Origin: Hydractinia symbiolongicarpus
Taxonomy: Eukaryota > Cnidaria > Hydrozoa > Anthoathecata > Hydractiniidae
Direction of reading: 5' to 3'
DNA length: 64,000 nucleotides
Assembly: GCF_029227915.1 (NCBI RefSeq)
Contig: NC_079885.1
Coordinates: 26,971,001-27,035,000 of the forward strand
The notes beneath the pieces were generated by a model, which was not told the origin of the DNA, made no database searches, and saw only the letters and a program-made list of their open reading frames with translations. The translations under genes were made by a program, and so were the position numbers. Positions 11,701 through 25,400 of this stretch are shown in pieces (positions within the stretch are counted from its first letter, which is position 1; the number at the start of each line of letters is the position of its first letter).

Positions 11701-13671
11701 TGCTATGAATGTTGTGCTTATTTTGTATGTTATGTCATTTTCGATTCATAGTTTAATAAATAATCGTTTGTAATTTTTAAAAGTTTGAAATCTAACGTAT
11801 GGAAGCTTTAGTGTTTATAAGAATTCCTAACCTGTTTTAATAAAGCCTTGTTTGAATGTGTTGTGCTTATTCCAGACATTTCCCATTATGTCCTTTGCAA
11901 TTTATGATAAAATATTTGTTTGGAATGTTTAAATATTTTGAGTGTCTCAATGATTAAGATTGCTAATTCATTTGAAATTTTGATTTAAGCCGGGTTGCCA
12001 TACCAGCTCTATTAATTAACCATTGCTTCCATTATATCGGTGTAATTAAACATTAAAATTTTAACAAAAAAGTTATAAGAAAGACAAACTATTCATCACA
12101 AAGTATGGCTGTCAGGGTGAGACTTAATTTTCTACACAAACAAGTTATTTGCTACCTGTGAACATTAGTAGAAAAGGTTGTAGAATTTAGTATGATATCC
12201 AAGTAGTATTTATTTGTTTATTTATTTATTTGTTTTTATGAAATTATTGCACCAAGGATACACATGTGTCTTTGAGTTTGTTTTTATAGCTTACCTGTAA
12301 ATAGTTCTTTTGATAATATAATCATGTCACAGCAGTTGAAAAGTCAATAAATTATCTTTGATGCAGAAACTATTGTATTATGTAGTCAGGAACAATTTAT
12401 TTATTTCCCTGTGTACTTTGCTGCAAGGGGCAAGTATTTAATTTTAATTTTCTTGAAACTAACTTACTTTACATTTAATTGTCTCTTTTAAAACATTTTA
12501 AAGCTATTTCTATATATAGAATCTTCAGAGTGTCAGAAGATTTAATGTTACAAAGAGTTAAGATGATGTATAATATATAAAAATCTTAAATAAGTTTGAA
12601 AACTCAAACATGAATAGTACACACATTATAAAGCACAAAAATTTGGTATGTAATATGGTACCCAATTTCTGCATAATTTCTGCATAATTTCAACCTTTAT
12701 TTTTTGACATTTAGCACTTAGAGAATTTCTGTGTTTACTATACACATTTGTTGTTGCTCACATAGAAACCAAGAATTCAGAGAATGTGGGAATAAAATTT
12801 CGAAATAATGCTAATAACATTAATGTAATTAAAATGGTCATCAATGATTTTTTTTTTCAAATTTAATCAGGTCTGTTAAAGAAGAATGTTTATATTTCTA
12901 TTTGGAAAACATTTGTATGTGACTGTGGCTTTCATAATTTTTGAAATTTTAAATAAATTTCAAGAACTTTTTTACTATTTTTAATTTAAAAGGATTTATT
13001 GTTCCTCCTAAATTTAATGCTAATATTGACTATCTGTTTAATAATGAGTTTTATTTGGTTTGTTGCACACAGCCAACAATATAATTTTTTAAAAGTACAC
13101 AAATATAAATATCTCACTGTAAAGCACGACTTCTAATATCTTTAATTTCCCTATTTACTTTTACTACTTTTCTATTTTACTAAAACTATTACTCCAAATT
13201 TAATAGAGCAGTGTGTAATGCAATAAAGACTGCTAAATCTAAAATGGTTTTCTTGAAGGTATTATTGAAATCTTAACTGTAGTGAATATAATTAGCTTCT
13301 CTAATAAATTGGGAAATTTAGGATAAATTTCAATTGGGAAGTAGCCTTTAATGGCAACTAAAATAAAAACTAAAAACCCTGTAAAGAAGATGAATAACAA
13401 AATTTTTCACTAACGATGCATGATATATTGTTGACTGTTGACTTCACGCTCTTCATACCTTATTGCATAACTTTTAGCATCAATAAAAACCATGACTTTT
13501 CAAGTTATACCACGTTTACGATGCTGGTCAAAAATAATGTGACCTTTTTTTATTTTGCTTTTTTAGCCTTTTTTGCGTGCATTAGTGTGAGTTGCATTGC
13601 TGTGCAGTGTTGAAAATTTAGGAGAATATAGACCTCAATAATACTAACAACTTCAGTATTTTGAACTTTGA
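8788..13671. other. AT-rich intronic or intergenic DNA without recognised content
   Basis: No conserved coding exon, RNA gene or clear mobile element is visible. Open frames here are under 100 codons and look random. A minus-strand frame at 9,326-9,589 has a somewhat protein-like composition but I cannot assign it. If the exon at 3,428 or 4,298 is right, this is part of the first intron of the RhoGEF gene. Confidence 0.4.
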
Positions 13672-15306
13672 ATATTTAGGTGTTATTTTGTGGGTTACAG
13701 CTGTTTTTTGATCCTGAACTTTGATGTAACCCACAGAAGGGACAAAACGTTCAATTAACATAAAAGACAGTGTGTTGTGATGTTTAATGCTTATTATTTT
13801 AACTCACATAATTAGGTGTGCACTTTTCTGAGGTTCTAAGTTTGTTTTTAGTGGGTTACATTTTGGGTATAAGAATTATTACAATGTATAGGCTAATCTA
13901 TAAAATAATAATACGTCAGTTTGGTCTGTCTATGACTTTTGCAAAGTGGATTATTATCTTCACTATGTTCTTTGATGAAGTCTGTAAAACATCGGCTATA
14001 AAATTGTTCTGTAATTTAAACTTTTAACGGTAAAATACTATTAACGTCAAAGGAAAGTATATTATTGATATTGTGGGTTACAGTGCTTTTATTTAAGCTT
14101 TTTTAATCAAATATTAATGAACTATTTTACACAATAAAACTAACAAACTATCTAGATGTTTCCAGGACTCTTTGTAAAATTTGGAACTAATAATAACTGA
14201 GCAAAAACTACTTAAACCACACGAAAGTTAAATTGGGCAACTTTTAAATTGGGCAACTTTTAAAGTAACTAAAGAACTGTTATCATATATGGCTAAAACC
14301 ATTCTGTTCAACATAGTACAATATGTCAGCAAAGTTTTGTATGTTTACTTAATATCTTTAGCTATTATTCTATTCTAATCTAAAAGCATGACAGTTTGAA
14401 TAAAGTTTTTTTCATGTAGAAGAAAAAGTGTATCAAAATAGTAAGAGCATATTGCAAAGGAGAAAAAATGTAGCAAAGAATGTTCTATGAAAGAAAGAAA
14501 AATGTTTTCATTCAAACACATGAAGAAAAAATGTTCATTTAAACACTAAAACTAAAATACTGTTGAATTCACACCATTTATGAATATTTTTTTTAAGTAA
14601 ACTAGCCAACCTTATTTGTATATAGGAGATAAAATTGTTGGTTTCAAATAAAAAAATCACTCCTGATAAACAGTTAAATAATACCCTGTCAAGGCACATT
14701 TTTCTTCTTTCGTTTATTTTGTCCTGTAACCCAGAAACACAAACTTATTTACTATTGTAACCCACAATTTTGACTTCCAAACTAAAAAAGCTGTACTTTT
14801 TTTGAAGAAAAAAACTATACAGATAATATACTTAACTACCAATATCAATCGAAATACAGATAATTTGCTTAATCACACCAGTTTTTAAATAGCCATGTAA
14901 CCCACAAATTGCATTAAACAGACACTCTTCCACCACATAGGCAGGGTGAAGATTCTCTTAAGCTAACAAATACAAAAGCATTATAAGTCACATCTTCTTG
15001 GCACCTGTTTTTAGAATGTAATCCACAATAACACACCTAAATATCTGTGTAACCCACAAAACCTCACCTAATACAAAAATTTAATCCTTTGACTCTTTGT
15101 TTGTAGAAGAAAATTGTGGTTTGTATCTAACGTAGTTTTCCAGATATCAGAATTTGAAAATCAGTTGTAGTGCAACCCACATGGCATTGTAACCTACAAT
15201 TTCACACAGTAAAAGTCTTATAAAAATAGAACTGGTAACCCACAATATTTTGTTCCTTTTCCAAATTAAGCACAAATTATCTAGAATTTTTAAGAAGTAA
15301 CCCACA
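13672..15306. repeat. cluster of 13 TGTGGGTTACA motifs in mostly inverted arrangement
   Basis: An 11-base motif TGTGGGTTACA or its close variants occurs 13 times in 1.6 kb. It is in this orientation at 13,689, 13,850 and 14,072. In the complementary form (TGTAACCCACA) it is at 13,725, 14,725, 14,756, 14,896, 15,017, 15,048, 15,171, 15,188, 15,234 and 15,296. The left half is thus mainly one strand and the right half wholly the other. The left outermost copy lies in a longer block (ATATTTAGGTGT then the motif, 13,672-13,700) that is mirrored at 15,017-15,044. Subterminal repeats of a non-autonomous DNA transposon are the best explanation. No transposase frame is visible. Confidence 0.6.
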
Positions 15307-15856
15307 TAATCACACCATTTTGTTTGGATGTCCTTAAAAACGTCACAAAACCCATGCTAATTTTTGGCTAGCATCTTATCAGGCTTTTTGTTGAAGTGCA
15401 TTGCTTTCTGTTTAAACGAGAAGTGGCATAATATGCACAACCACATACAGACTTACAAAATATGCAATTTTTGAATATAACCATTGAGGCTTTATTTATT
15501 TATTTATTTTTTTATTTTTCCCTAACATTCCTGAGGGTTAGAATACTTAAAATTGTAATTATAACTTGGAATACACAAAGCTGCTTTTCTCTTCATGTTA
15601 ATTGTAAACATATTTTTTCCTACATAATCAACCATAACACATGACTTACTCAATTCGAATCACGTTGAAGAAGGATGTAGATGTTGATGTGATAATTTTT
15701 CAACTAAAATGTAGTTTTTCAAGAGTGTTTGTTTTTTATTTTGTTTCCTTGACAGACTGATACTTATACTGAAATTTGTAAATAAGCATCTTCCCTTTAT
15801 CCTCTCCATCCATTAAACCTACCTAATTTTAAAAACAATTTTCAATTTTGCTTTAG

Positions 15857-18800
15857 GAAGAAGACTGGCAAGTTATCTGTGAACATTCTCTGTTTGCAAA
15901 TCGATTACACCAGCTTGAAGAGATATGCCATTCACAATATAATGGTGTTGCTACAGATTTTATCGATCATTATTTACGACCTGTTGTCGAGTTATTAGAT
16001 ACAATTCGGTCAAAATGCGAGGTGAGATTTTTATTCTAAAATTTATAGCACCAAAGTGTTGTCATTCTTAATATGCAGTTTTTATATATTTTATTAAAAC
16101 GTAATTATCATGTTCTACATACACCTGTATCTAGCAACAGGTCATGGTTTTAAAGTCACAATTTCCTGAAGCTGAGTGAGAAATAGACTGGATGATGACA
16201 TCATCAAAGAACCTTTACTCCTTTAAATTTTAATATCTCTGTAACTGTTCACCAAAAAGATATGATCCATGCATAAAGATATGATACATGCATAAATTTT
16301 AAACATTTTTATCTCTTTAACTGTTCATCAAAAGCACACTATACTATACATTATTTTGACCAGTGTACCAAGCTCTTTACAGTATATATCACAGGCTAGG
16401 AAATGTTTTAAAAAATATCTTACATTTTCTATTGTTCAAGGGTCTTAACAAAATACAAAATATTACATGTTGTTTGTGTTTTTTACTGAAACAAAATTTT
16501 TGACTTGTTTTATTTGTTTTTCCTGATTTTTACTCCTAATCGGATGTATAAAACTTATAAATTTTTTTAGGATTTTCCAAGCACTTTTAGCCGAAAAATT
16601 ACAAAATATTAAATAGATCTTTCTCAAATGCAAATGATTTTTCCTGATTTTATAAATTTTCATATGATATTCATTTTCTGCACAAATTTCTGAAAATGTA
16701 ATAAAAGATAATTCAATTTTGCCATGAATGCTGCTATAGCTGCTCTCATTTCAATTATATACACTTAGTAGTTTTGTAGCCTTCTTTGTATATATGTAAA
16801 GATTAATTTAAGGTTTTTGCATTTGTGTTCAAAGGTTTTTCAATGCAACATTACTGCATTTAGGATTTAAAAAAATTTTTTTTTATACTTTTATAATAAG
16901 ATGCGCGTGTTTAAACTAAAATTTATTTGGAGCAACAAGTCAATCTGAAGCAACCAACCAATCTGAGGGACAGAAAGAGTTCAGAGATGAGCAAATAAGC
17001 AGGCTAGGTATCTGTAGCATTAAAGATGTTTTTCAGATAAGAAGTTTGAGTTAATTTGGACACTTGAAAAGAATGGAGGAGTATAATTAGGCAATATAGT
17101 GTAGAGACTTGATTGTTCTTGGGGTAAAGCCCAGAGAAAGACTTCACTTAGCAGGAGTTACTACGGACAGACTTGATGCAGAGGAATCTAACACAGTCCA
17201 GATCAGATTTGAAAGTTAATAATATACCCAGTCCAACCCATGATAGCATGAAAAACGGATGTTAAGCCAAGAATGATGATGTTGTATTATGGTAATGTCC
17301 TAACACCTACGCACATTCAAAGTTTCATTATGTATATTTTAAGGTCTTTTACAGTTGATAGGAGAAAAAAAATATAGGAGAATAGGAGAACTATAGGAGA
17401 GCTATATATTCTCCTACTTTGGAAAGAGTGGAAGTCAGGTGGTAGTAAAAATATTTACTTAGAAGCTAAGCGTCGCGCTCGTACAGCAGTGTATAAGGCA
17501 AAATCAGAAGCAGAGAGAAACAGATTTGCAGATGTGTTAAGAAGGGAAGACCAGTGCAATGAGGTATTCAAGATAGCAAAGCAAATGAAGAAGACTAATC
17601 AAGATATTGTAGGTGAGAAGTGTATACGTAATGATGAAGGTGTTTTGGCTAGCACAGAGGAGGAGAAAAGGGTAGCTTGGAAGAATCATTATCAGAGGTT
17701 GCTTAACACTAAGTTTGATTGGGACGAGGATAATTTGTCTGATGATGATGTCGTAGAAGGGCCAGCTATGCAGATCAAGACAGAATGGGTAGTGGAGGCA
17801 AGATTGGCAAGGCTGCAGGAGTATCAGGTATTGTTGCAGAGATGGTAAAAGCATCTGGATATATTGGAGTTGAGCTTATTACAAGTCTTGCTAACCAGAT
17901 TATAAAGGATGGTGCTATTGCGAGTGAGTGGCAGTCGAGTGTAATAGTGAACTGTTTCAAGGGCAAGGGTGATGCATTAGAAAGGGGTAACTATAGAGGT
18001 TTGAAGTTGGTTGATCAAGTAATGAAAGTTATTGAAAGAGTGATTGATGAGTTACTTAGAGAAAGAATTGATATAGATAAGATGCAATTTGGTTTTGTTC
18101 CAGGGCGTGGCACTACAGATGCAATATTTTTACTCAGACAGCTTCAGGAAAAGTATTTAGGAAAGAGAAAGAATCCCTATTTTATCCTTTGTAGATTTAG
18201 AGAAAGCTTTTGATAGAGTGCCACGTAAAGTTATTTGGTGGGCTATGAGAAAATTAGGTGTGGATGAGTGGCTAGTTACGATGGTTCAGTCTATGTACAG
18301 CAATGCTAGAAGTCGTGTCAGGATTAACGATTCACTTAGTGATGAATTTAGTGTAAATGTTGGTGTACATCAGGGTTCTGTACTTAGTCCTTTGTTGTTT
18401 ATTCTAGTCTTAGAAGCGCTGTCGATAGAGTTTAGAACAGGTTGTCCATGGGAGTTATTGTATGCAGATGATTTGGTTCTCATAGCAGAGTTGATGGAAG
18501 AATTAGTTGAAAAGTTTGAGAAGTGGAAGAAAGGACTAGAAGAGAAAGGGCTGAAGGTAAACACAGCAAAGTCTAAAGTCATGATAAGTAGCATTGCAGC
18601 CAAGTGTGACCTTGTAGTTGGAAAGTGGCCTTGTGGAGTTTGCAGAAAAGGGGTTGGTAGTAACTCAATTTTTTGTCAGACTTGCAAGCATTGGGTACAT
18701 AAGAAGTGCAGTAGTATTAGTGGAAGGTTAAGAGCTGACATACAGTTTGTATGCCAGCGTTGCAAAGGTGAGATTATAGAGAATGAAGTATTTCCAGCTT

Positions 18801-19438
18801 TAATGATGTACAACAGTGGCTCGTTAGAGATAGTTAAGAACTTCTGCTACTTAGGTGATATGTTGGGCAGTGAAGGGGGTGTTGGAAGAAGTGTTACTTG
18901 CAGGATAGGTTCTGCTTGGAAAAAGTTTAGAGAGTTACTTCCTTTATTGACTAGCAGAGTCCTGTCAATTGAGGTAAAAGGTAGGTTGTATGAAGCCTGT
19001 GTAAGAAGTGTTATGTTGTACGGTAGTGAGACATGGGCAGTGAAGCAGGAAGATCTTGACCGTTTAGAAAGGAATGATATGAGAATGGTTAGGTGGATTT
19101 GTAATGCCAGTCTGAGAGACAGAAAGAGTTCAGATGATCTAAGAAGCAGGCTAAGTCTCCGTAGAATTAAAGATGTTATCCAGATAAGAAGATTGAATTG
19201 GCTGGGGCAATTGGAAAGAATGGAGGAGGATAATTGGGTAAGAAAGTGTAGAGACTTGATAGTTCATGGGGCAAAGCCCAGAGGCAGACCGAGAAAGACT
19301 TGGCAGGAGGTTATAAGGACAGACTTGATAGAGAGGAAGTTGAGTTTAGATCTAACACAGTCTAGATCAGATTGGAAGAGGGTCATTAATATACCCCGTC
19401 CAACCCATGCTAGCATGGAAAATGAAGTTAAGCCGAGA

Positions 19439-19480
<42 letters not shown>

Positions 19481-22400
19481 GATAGGAGGATGAAATTTTT
19501 AATGATAATTGACAGTTGTTAAATTGTTTGACAAATGGTGACGCCACTATGTAAGTCTCTTCTTAATTACTGCACTTGAAGTTTTTTTCTTGTTACTTAT
19601 CAACTATCTCAGAATATAATCTAAACAATAGGCTATTTATTTGTTGTTTTTCTTTTTTAATCTGCTTAATAAGTTGCATGTTTTAAATAAGTCAATCAAT
19701 CATCTCATTCTAATGTTTATTTAGCCTGTTAGTTGTTATGCATTTAGTTGAGTGAGTGGCATTATTTGATGACTTCAATTTGTGCATGATTTTGCAAGCT
19801 ACAAAGAAAATAACCACCTATAAAAGGGAATAAAGTGGAAGTAATATTGAAATTTGATTGGTTATTCTAATAGTTATTATTCTCTATTGTAAAATTATTT
19901 GCCTTGTCTGAAAAAAGAAGTTGAGGTGGTTTACAACCTTTACTTTAAATTTAAGAGAAGAAAAACGTACAAACAAGTTAGGTTTCAGAACTCAGTTTTC
20001 CATTTAATTGGGTTTAATAGGTGGAATACAACCTTATAATTATGCATCAGTCAAGTTTTTATTTTAAATATGGTGATGAATAGATGTTCAGCATTGTCTT
20101 TGGCAGTTATTTTCTTTTAAAGTGTGATTAACATTACGATTAGGTATATTTGGTGCATAAAATTTACACTTTCACTATTTTGAAAATTTTTTATCTTTTT
20201 ATCTTAAAATAAATGTTATTTTATCTTTTAAGATGAGATAATTATAAGTGTTTTTTAGAAAATAACTAAAATGAAAATAAATAACTTAAGGGAACGATTT
20301 ATTTTTTATAAACCTAGTTTTACTGATGTGTGGTCTTAAAATACTTTCAGGGAATAGATTTTTGCAGAAAAACTAAAGTATTTTTTAAAAAATATTAAAG
20401 TATTTTTTGCAGATGTTGAAAATTTAGTAATTCATATAGAAATATATGCAAGAATAGAAACTGTTAGGAAAGAAGCTGTTGTGCATTTTTTTTGGGACTC
20501 TACAAGATCAAATCTGCAAGAGGTCTACGAAATAAGTTTCATACAATTTTGTTACCAATATTTTACATCATTTACAATATAAAAACATTAATACTTGTTT
20601 TTCATGGTAAATTTATATGCATAAAATAGTCTTGATAGTTTAAAAGACATCATTTTGTCATCAGACATCATTTTGTCACCATTATTTTGTTACACTTACT
20701 TTGTTTCCAATGTCAATCTTGTTGACATGGCTTTTCTAGTTGCAAATTATATTAAATAAAAGAATTACATAAAAATTGTACTCTCATTTAAAGTAATGAT
20801 TGCTGTTGCGGTTAGCACTAGAGTACAGTTATTGTGTCTTATCTCCACCTGCTTCTGTATATGACCACGTAATTAGAAGAGAAAAACAAAAACACTACAG
20901 AGATTACAATGCTGTAATTTTTTTAAGTATTACAGGAAACTTTCTTGCGCCTACCTTATCTTCCCTACCTAACCTTCCTTCATAATGATTACACAAACTT
21001 GTTTTGCTTGCGATATCAATTCTGAATGTTATTAATTTTTACCTTTATTTATTGTTATTCAACTTTCTGCATGAGTTGATGTTTCAAGGTAAATTTCGGT
21101 CATCTGTGTAGATTTATTTTTAGGGAATTTAAGGATCAGTGTATAACTTGGTTACATTTCAGAAATTATATTATATACTTGGCAGTTGGGAGGCAGAAGA
21201 AAAATTGCAGAATACTTCCTTACCATTACTCTCTAGTATCTTTGTTTATTTTACATATCTTATCGTAAATGTTTGTAACGCATATCTTAATTAGGCTTTA
21301 AATCAGAATAGGCGAATAGTAATATAAAATCTGAAGTTTCAACGTTTACAGATTTTTTTATTATTTGTCCCCTGGTGGAGATGCAAAAGAAAGTTTAAAC
21401 TTATTAGTGCATCGGCTAATTTTTTCTGTTACATTCTGAACATCCAAGCCATAGCAGATAGTGCTAAAAAATTAAAGACTGGAGATTTGGGTCGAATATA
21501 TGTTTGATTTTGTAAATTGCTTGTTTTTGTTTTTATTTTGAAAATGAGAACAAAGCAGTTAAACGGATGGAAGAAAAGAATTATTTCTGTAAATTGATGG
21601 TCAATATTCCTCCCTAAAATGGTCTTTGTTTATATGCTTGTATGCAAGGTTTAAAACAGATCTTAGGCTTATTACTAAATTTTATTGGTAAATGTTTTGG
21701 GGAAATCAGGAAAATCTTTTTTCAGCCAAAATTTATTTTATTTGTGTTTCAGTTAATTTAGTTAATTATCATTAGTGTTTGAATGAAAATTCTTACTGAT
21801 AGTCACTCACTGTGTGAACTTTTATCTCATCTATTCAATCGAACTAAGCTAAATTGACCTTTTCGTAAAACGTTGTGACTCATTTAATTTTCATTTAAAA
21901 CTTGTTGTTTTTAGAGTGTTTTTTTTTTCCAAAATCTTTCTTAAAGTCCTGAGTGATGTTGATTTCATCACGAAGCTTAATGGTTCTTATTTTTCTTGAC
22001 TATTATTTCTTTATGTTACCATATATGTCATTTGGTTTTCATGGCAATAAAATTAGAGAACAATATGTATGATTAAGAAGCCCAGTGGGATACTGTTGTA
22101 TGTTTTATTCAGTTGTATAAACTCTTTAAGAAGCTTTAATTCGAATAAAAGATAAGTTGACTTGAATAATTTTACATCTGTTTTTGAGTATTCTATTTAG
22201 AGTTTATTTATTTTAATGTGAGGTTTGGATTTTCCCAGTGTGTATACATTCTTATTTTTCTATCGATGTGGTATGATAGATTGGATGGTACTTTATATTG
22301 TCGCAGATGTAGAATCTACTACATTTATCAATCAATTGACAATCAACACTGTGAACATATAGTTTAAAGCATGTTATTTTAGAGCGTCTTATACGTCAAA

Positions 22401-25400
22401 ATGTCACTACTTGATAGATTTTAATAAAGGAGTGTGTAGCTGCTAGTTAGACTGGTTGTGTAATATATATAAGAACAATAGTTTAAATGTTAATTGAAAT
22501 TGCACAAGAGTATGTTTTTATGTTTTTATATAGTCGTCTGGTAAAAACCTAATAACAATATTGGATCAATTAACTTCATACAGAAGTATTCGTTTCTTAT
22601 GTCTTCGTGTTTTTGTCAATACATTTCTGATTAAAGAAGATAAGGACAGTTGAAGCTGCAATCATGAGTGTTATTTTGAAAGTATAGTTGATCATGTAGT
22701 GTTGAATGTGGTTTGTGTGAGTTTCATCAAGTTTGTTGATGGATTGTTACGACAATCTTATTTTGTGATAACATAAGATTTCTTTTTCTTTTCAAGCAAG
22801 TGTAAAAGTTGTTTATATTTCTTGTTATTGTTGTTGTTTTAGTTACTAGTTTCAGTATTCTCAAGGGAATGTTGACAATCTAATTTTTTAATAACTTAAA
22901 GTTCATGAATCTCTTTCTTTTTTCAAACAACTGCAAAAGTTATTTTTCTTGTTACTGTTGTTACTTCCTGGTTGTAGCCACCCGTACCTTCTTCCACTAC
23001 AACTGGTGCTGTTTTTATTTTAGGATTACTATAAGCTTAAAACGAAAAAAGAACCTGGTCCAGTATGGTGGGAAAAGTTTGAACACATAGTTAAATTCGC
23101 CATCCATCCAAAAGTGATTTCTACCACTCTCCACAAGGGCGATTTTTATATTCATATTTCTTCAACGACACCAAGGACATTGGAACTGAAATATTACCAT
23201 ATTGGTGAAGTGAGTACGAGGACGTTGTCAATGACAGACTGTATATTAATGTGTTCACAGAATTGGACTGAATTGTTGCGATCTGAAGCACGAGACAGAT
23301 TTATATATACAAGCTGTGTTATTTGGTCAACGAAAGGATTCGAGAGAGTTCTGTGGGTTAACTTATTGAAAGCACAATTTGTTGGTAACATGGATGATTG
23401 TAAGGCACTATCTATTTTGTAAGAGTTGTTTTTTTAAAAAGGGAGGAGGAGTAAAATCATATATTTGTAACAGATAGCAGGCTGTTTTAAATTGACTTCC
23501 CATCTCACACTTTCTTGTTGTTTCAGTAAAAAGGGTTATCAATTCTCTTTTGTTGTTTTTGAGCATATGCCAGTGCCTATTGTTTCACACCCTAGATTAA
23601 ATAGTGACCATGGAATAATACTGAAATTGAAATTATATAACTGTAAATTATATAACATTTAAATTAGTTTAATTCAAGTGGTTTGGTAAGTTTTATCATG
23701 TTGGCTGTACACTTTGTTTAGCACATGCCAGAAAACTGTTGGAAAGAACTCTATCGGTTCACTAATTTTAGATGTACAAAGTCAATGAAATGATAAACTT
23801 GTGACTCGATTTTTTTCTTCGACACTAAAGTCTGTGTTATAACATTTAATTGGTTGTATATAAAGATAAACGAGATGGAATCTTCCTTTTTTCTTTTGGT
23901 GTCACATGCTCTTGTATTGAACTTTGTACCTTCGTACGTATTGTGACTGTAGTAATTGCTATTGTGTTATTGATGGTGATACCTACCGTGACGGGAGGGA
24001 ATCACCTCAATGTTGTAAAAGAATTGAAATCAGCTTTTTTAAATAAATCTTGCTGTGGGCATACAATTGAATGCAAAAGATTATGATGAGTAACTTTTGA
24101 TTGAGATAAAAATATAGCACGTGAATTTAGTAGTCTGCTTTTTAGACTGGCTGGTCATAATTTAGTAGAGTATATTTTCAAGGGGCTCTTGTAGAGTTCA
24201 AGTTCACAAGTCATTAGTAGGGACGGTGGTTATGATGTCATAGACCTGCAAAGCTGTCCATCTTCTTTGACCTGCTCTTTCTCAGTTTACTTTTCTCATT
24301 AAAAAACACAACAATTCTATTGTTGTAAACACTACAAATTATTTCTTCCATTTTTAAACAGTTAATCCAAACAAAGTCATTATCATGGTGTTGTTGTTAG
24401 TTATGCGCTGACATGTGTGTACATGATTTGTTTACTTAGTCAATACTGCGAACAAAAAAAACATAATGGAGACCCATTTAATTACATTTCTTCTCCTTGT
24501 GTGCATATAAAATTATGTTAACGACACATTATTTCACCTCAGGCCGAAGAAAATCTAAGCGCAGTTTGTTATTCCGTTTAAGGCGTTATATATCTTAGAA
24601 TTATCACGTGATATTAGTGAAAGTGACTGATGTACCACGTGGCTAAAAATTTTGCTCTCAACTGTAAACGGAACAATTTACGCTAAGCGCAGTGTGTTAT
24701 TCCGTTTAATGAATGAGACTTCACACAGAGAATAACATTGTTTTGTTGGTGACGCGTGTTGCTGACAATAGAATGGTGTGTTGTGACTAGTGGTTTCAGT
24801 GGAGAACTTATAAAAACATTTCGGGTTCCCAAACTTTCGTCATGGTAAAAGATGATTTGCTAATAATAGTACTGAGCCTATGATATCTTTTTTTGTACTT
24901 GATTGCGACTTTTGTAAAAAGAAAGAAAGAAAGTTGAGATGTGTCTAGTTCCATTTGCAAGTATGTGTTTGTTTGTTAGTTTTGGATGGGTTTTTTTTAT
25001 TAGAAGTTGTTTAAGGACAGAGAATGTCACATGGTAACGAGGCTGCGAAGTTAGCCTATGTTTTTTGTTTCAATGACTTCGATTTAGGCGGTGCCTTAAT
25101 ATTTTTTTAACGCAGTGTATGTATGAGCGTAAACACAAGGCGGGTGATTCGCAATTCTCTAAAAATTATTTACTGCGGGATAAACGGATACTAAGTATAG
25201 TCTTGTACGAGTATTGATTGAGACAGATATTTTGTTATTTTTTTACACCCATGCGCACACCACATCACACGAAAAGTAAATCACACTCGTACATTTCACA
25301 CTCGTTAACTCAGTATGAGCATCGGTACAGTGTAAACAAGCACTTGGTATTAATACCCACTCAGTGCCTTGTATTTGGAGACAGAGAACAGTGTTGCATT

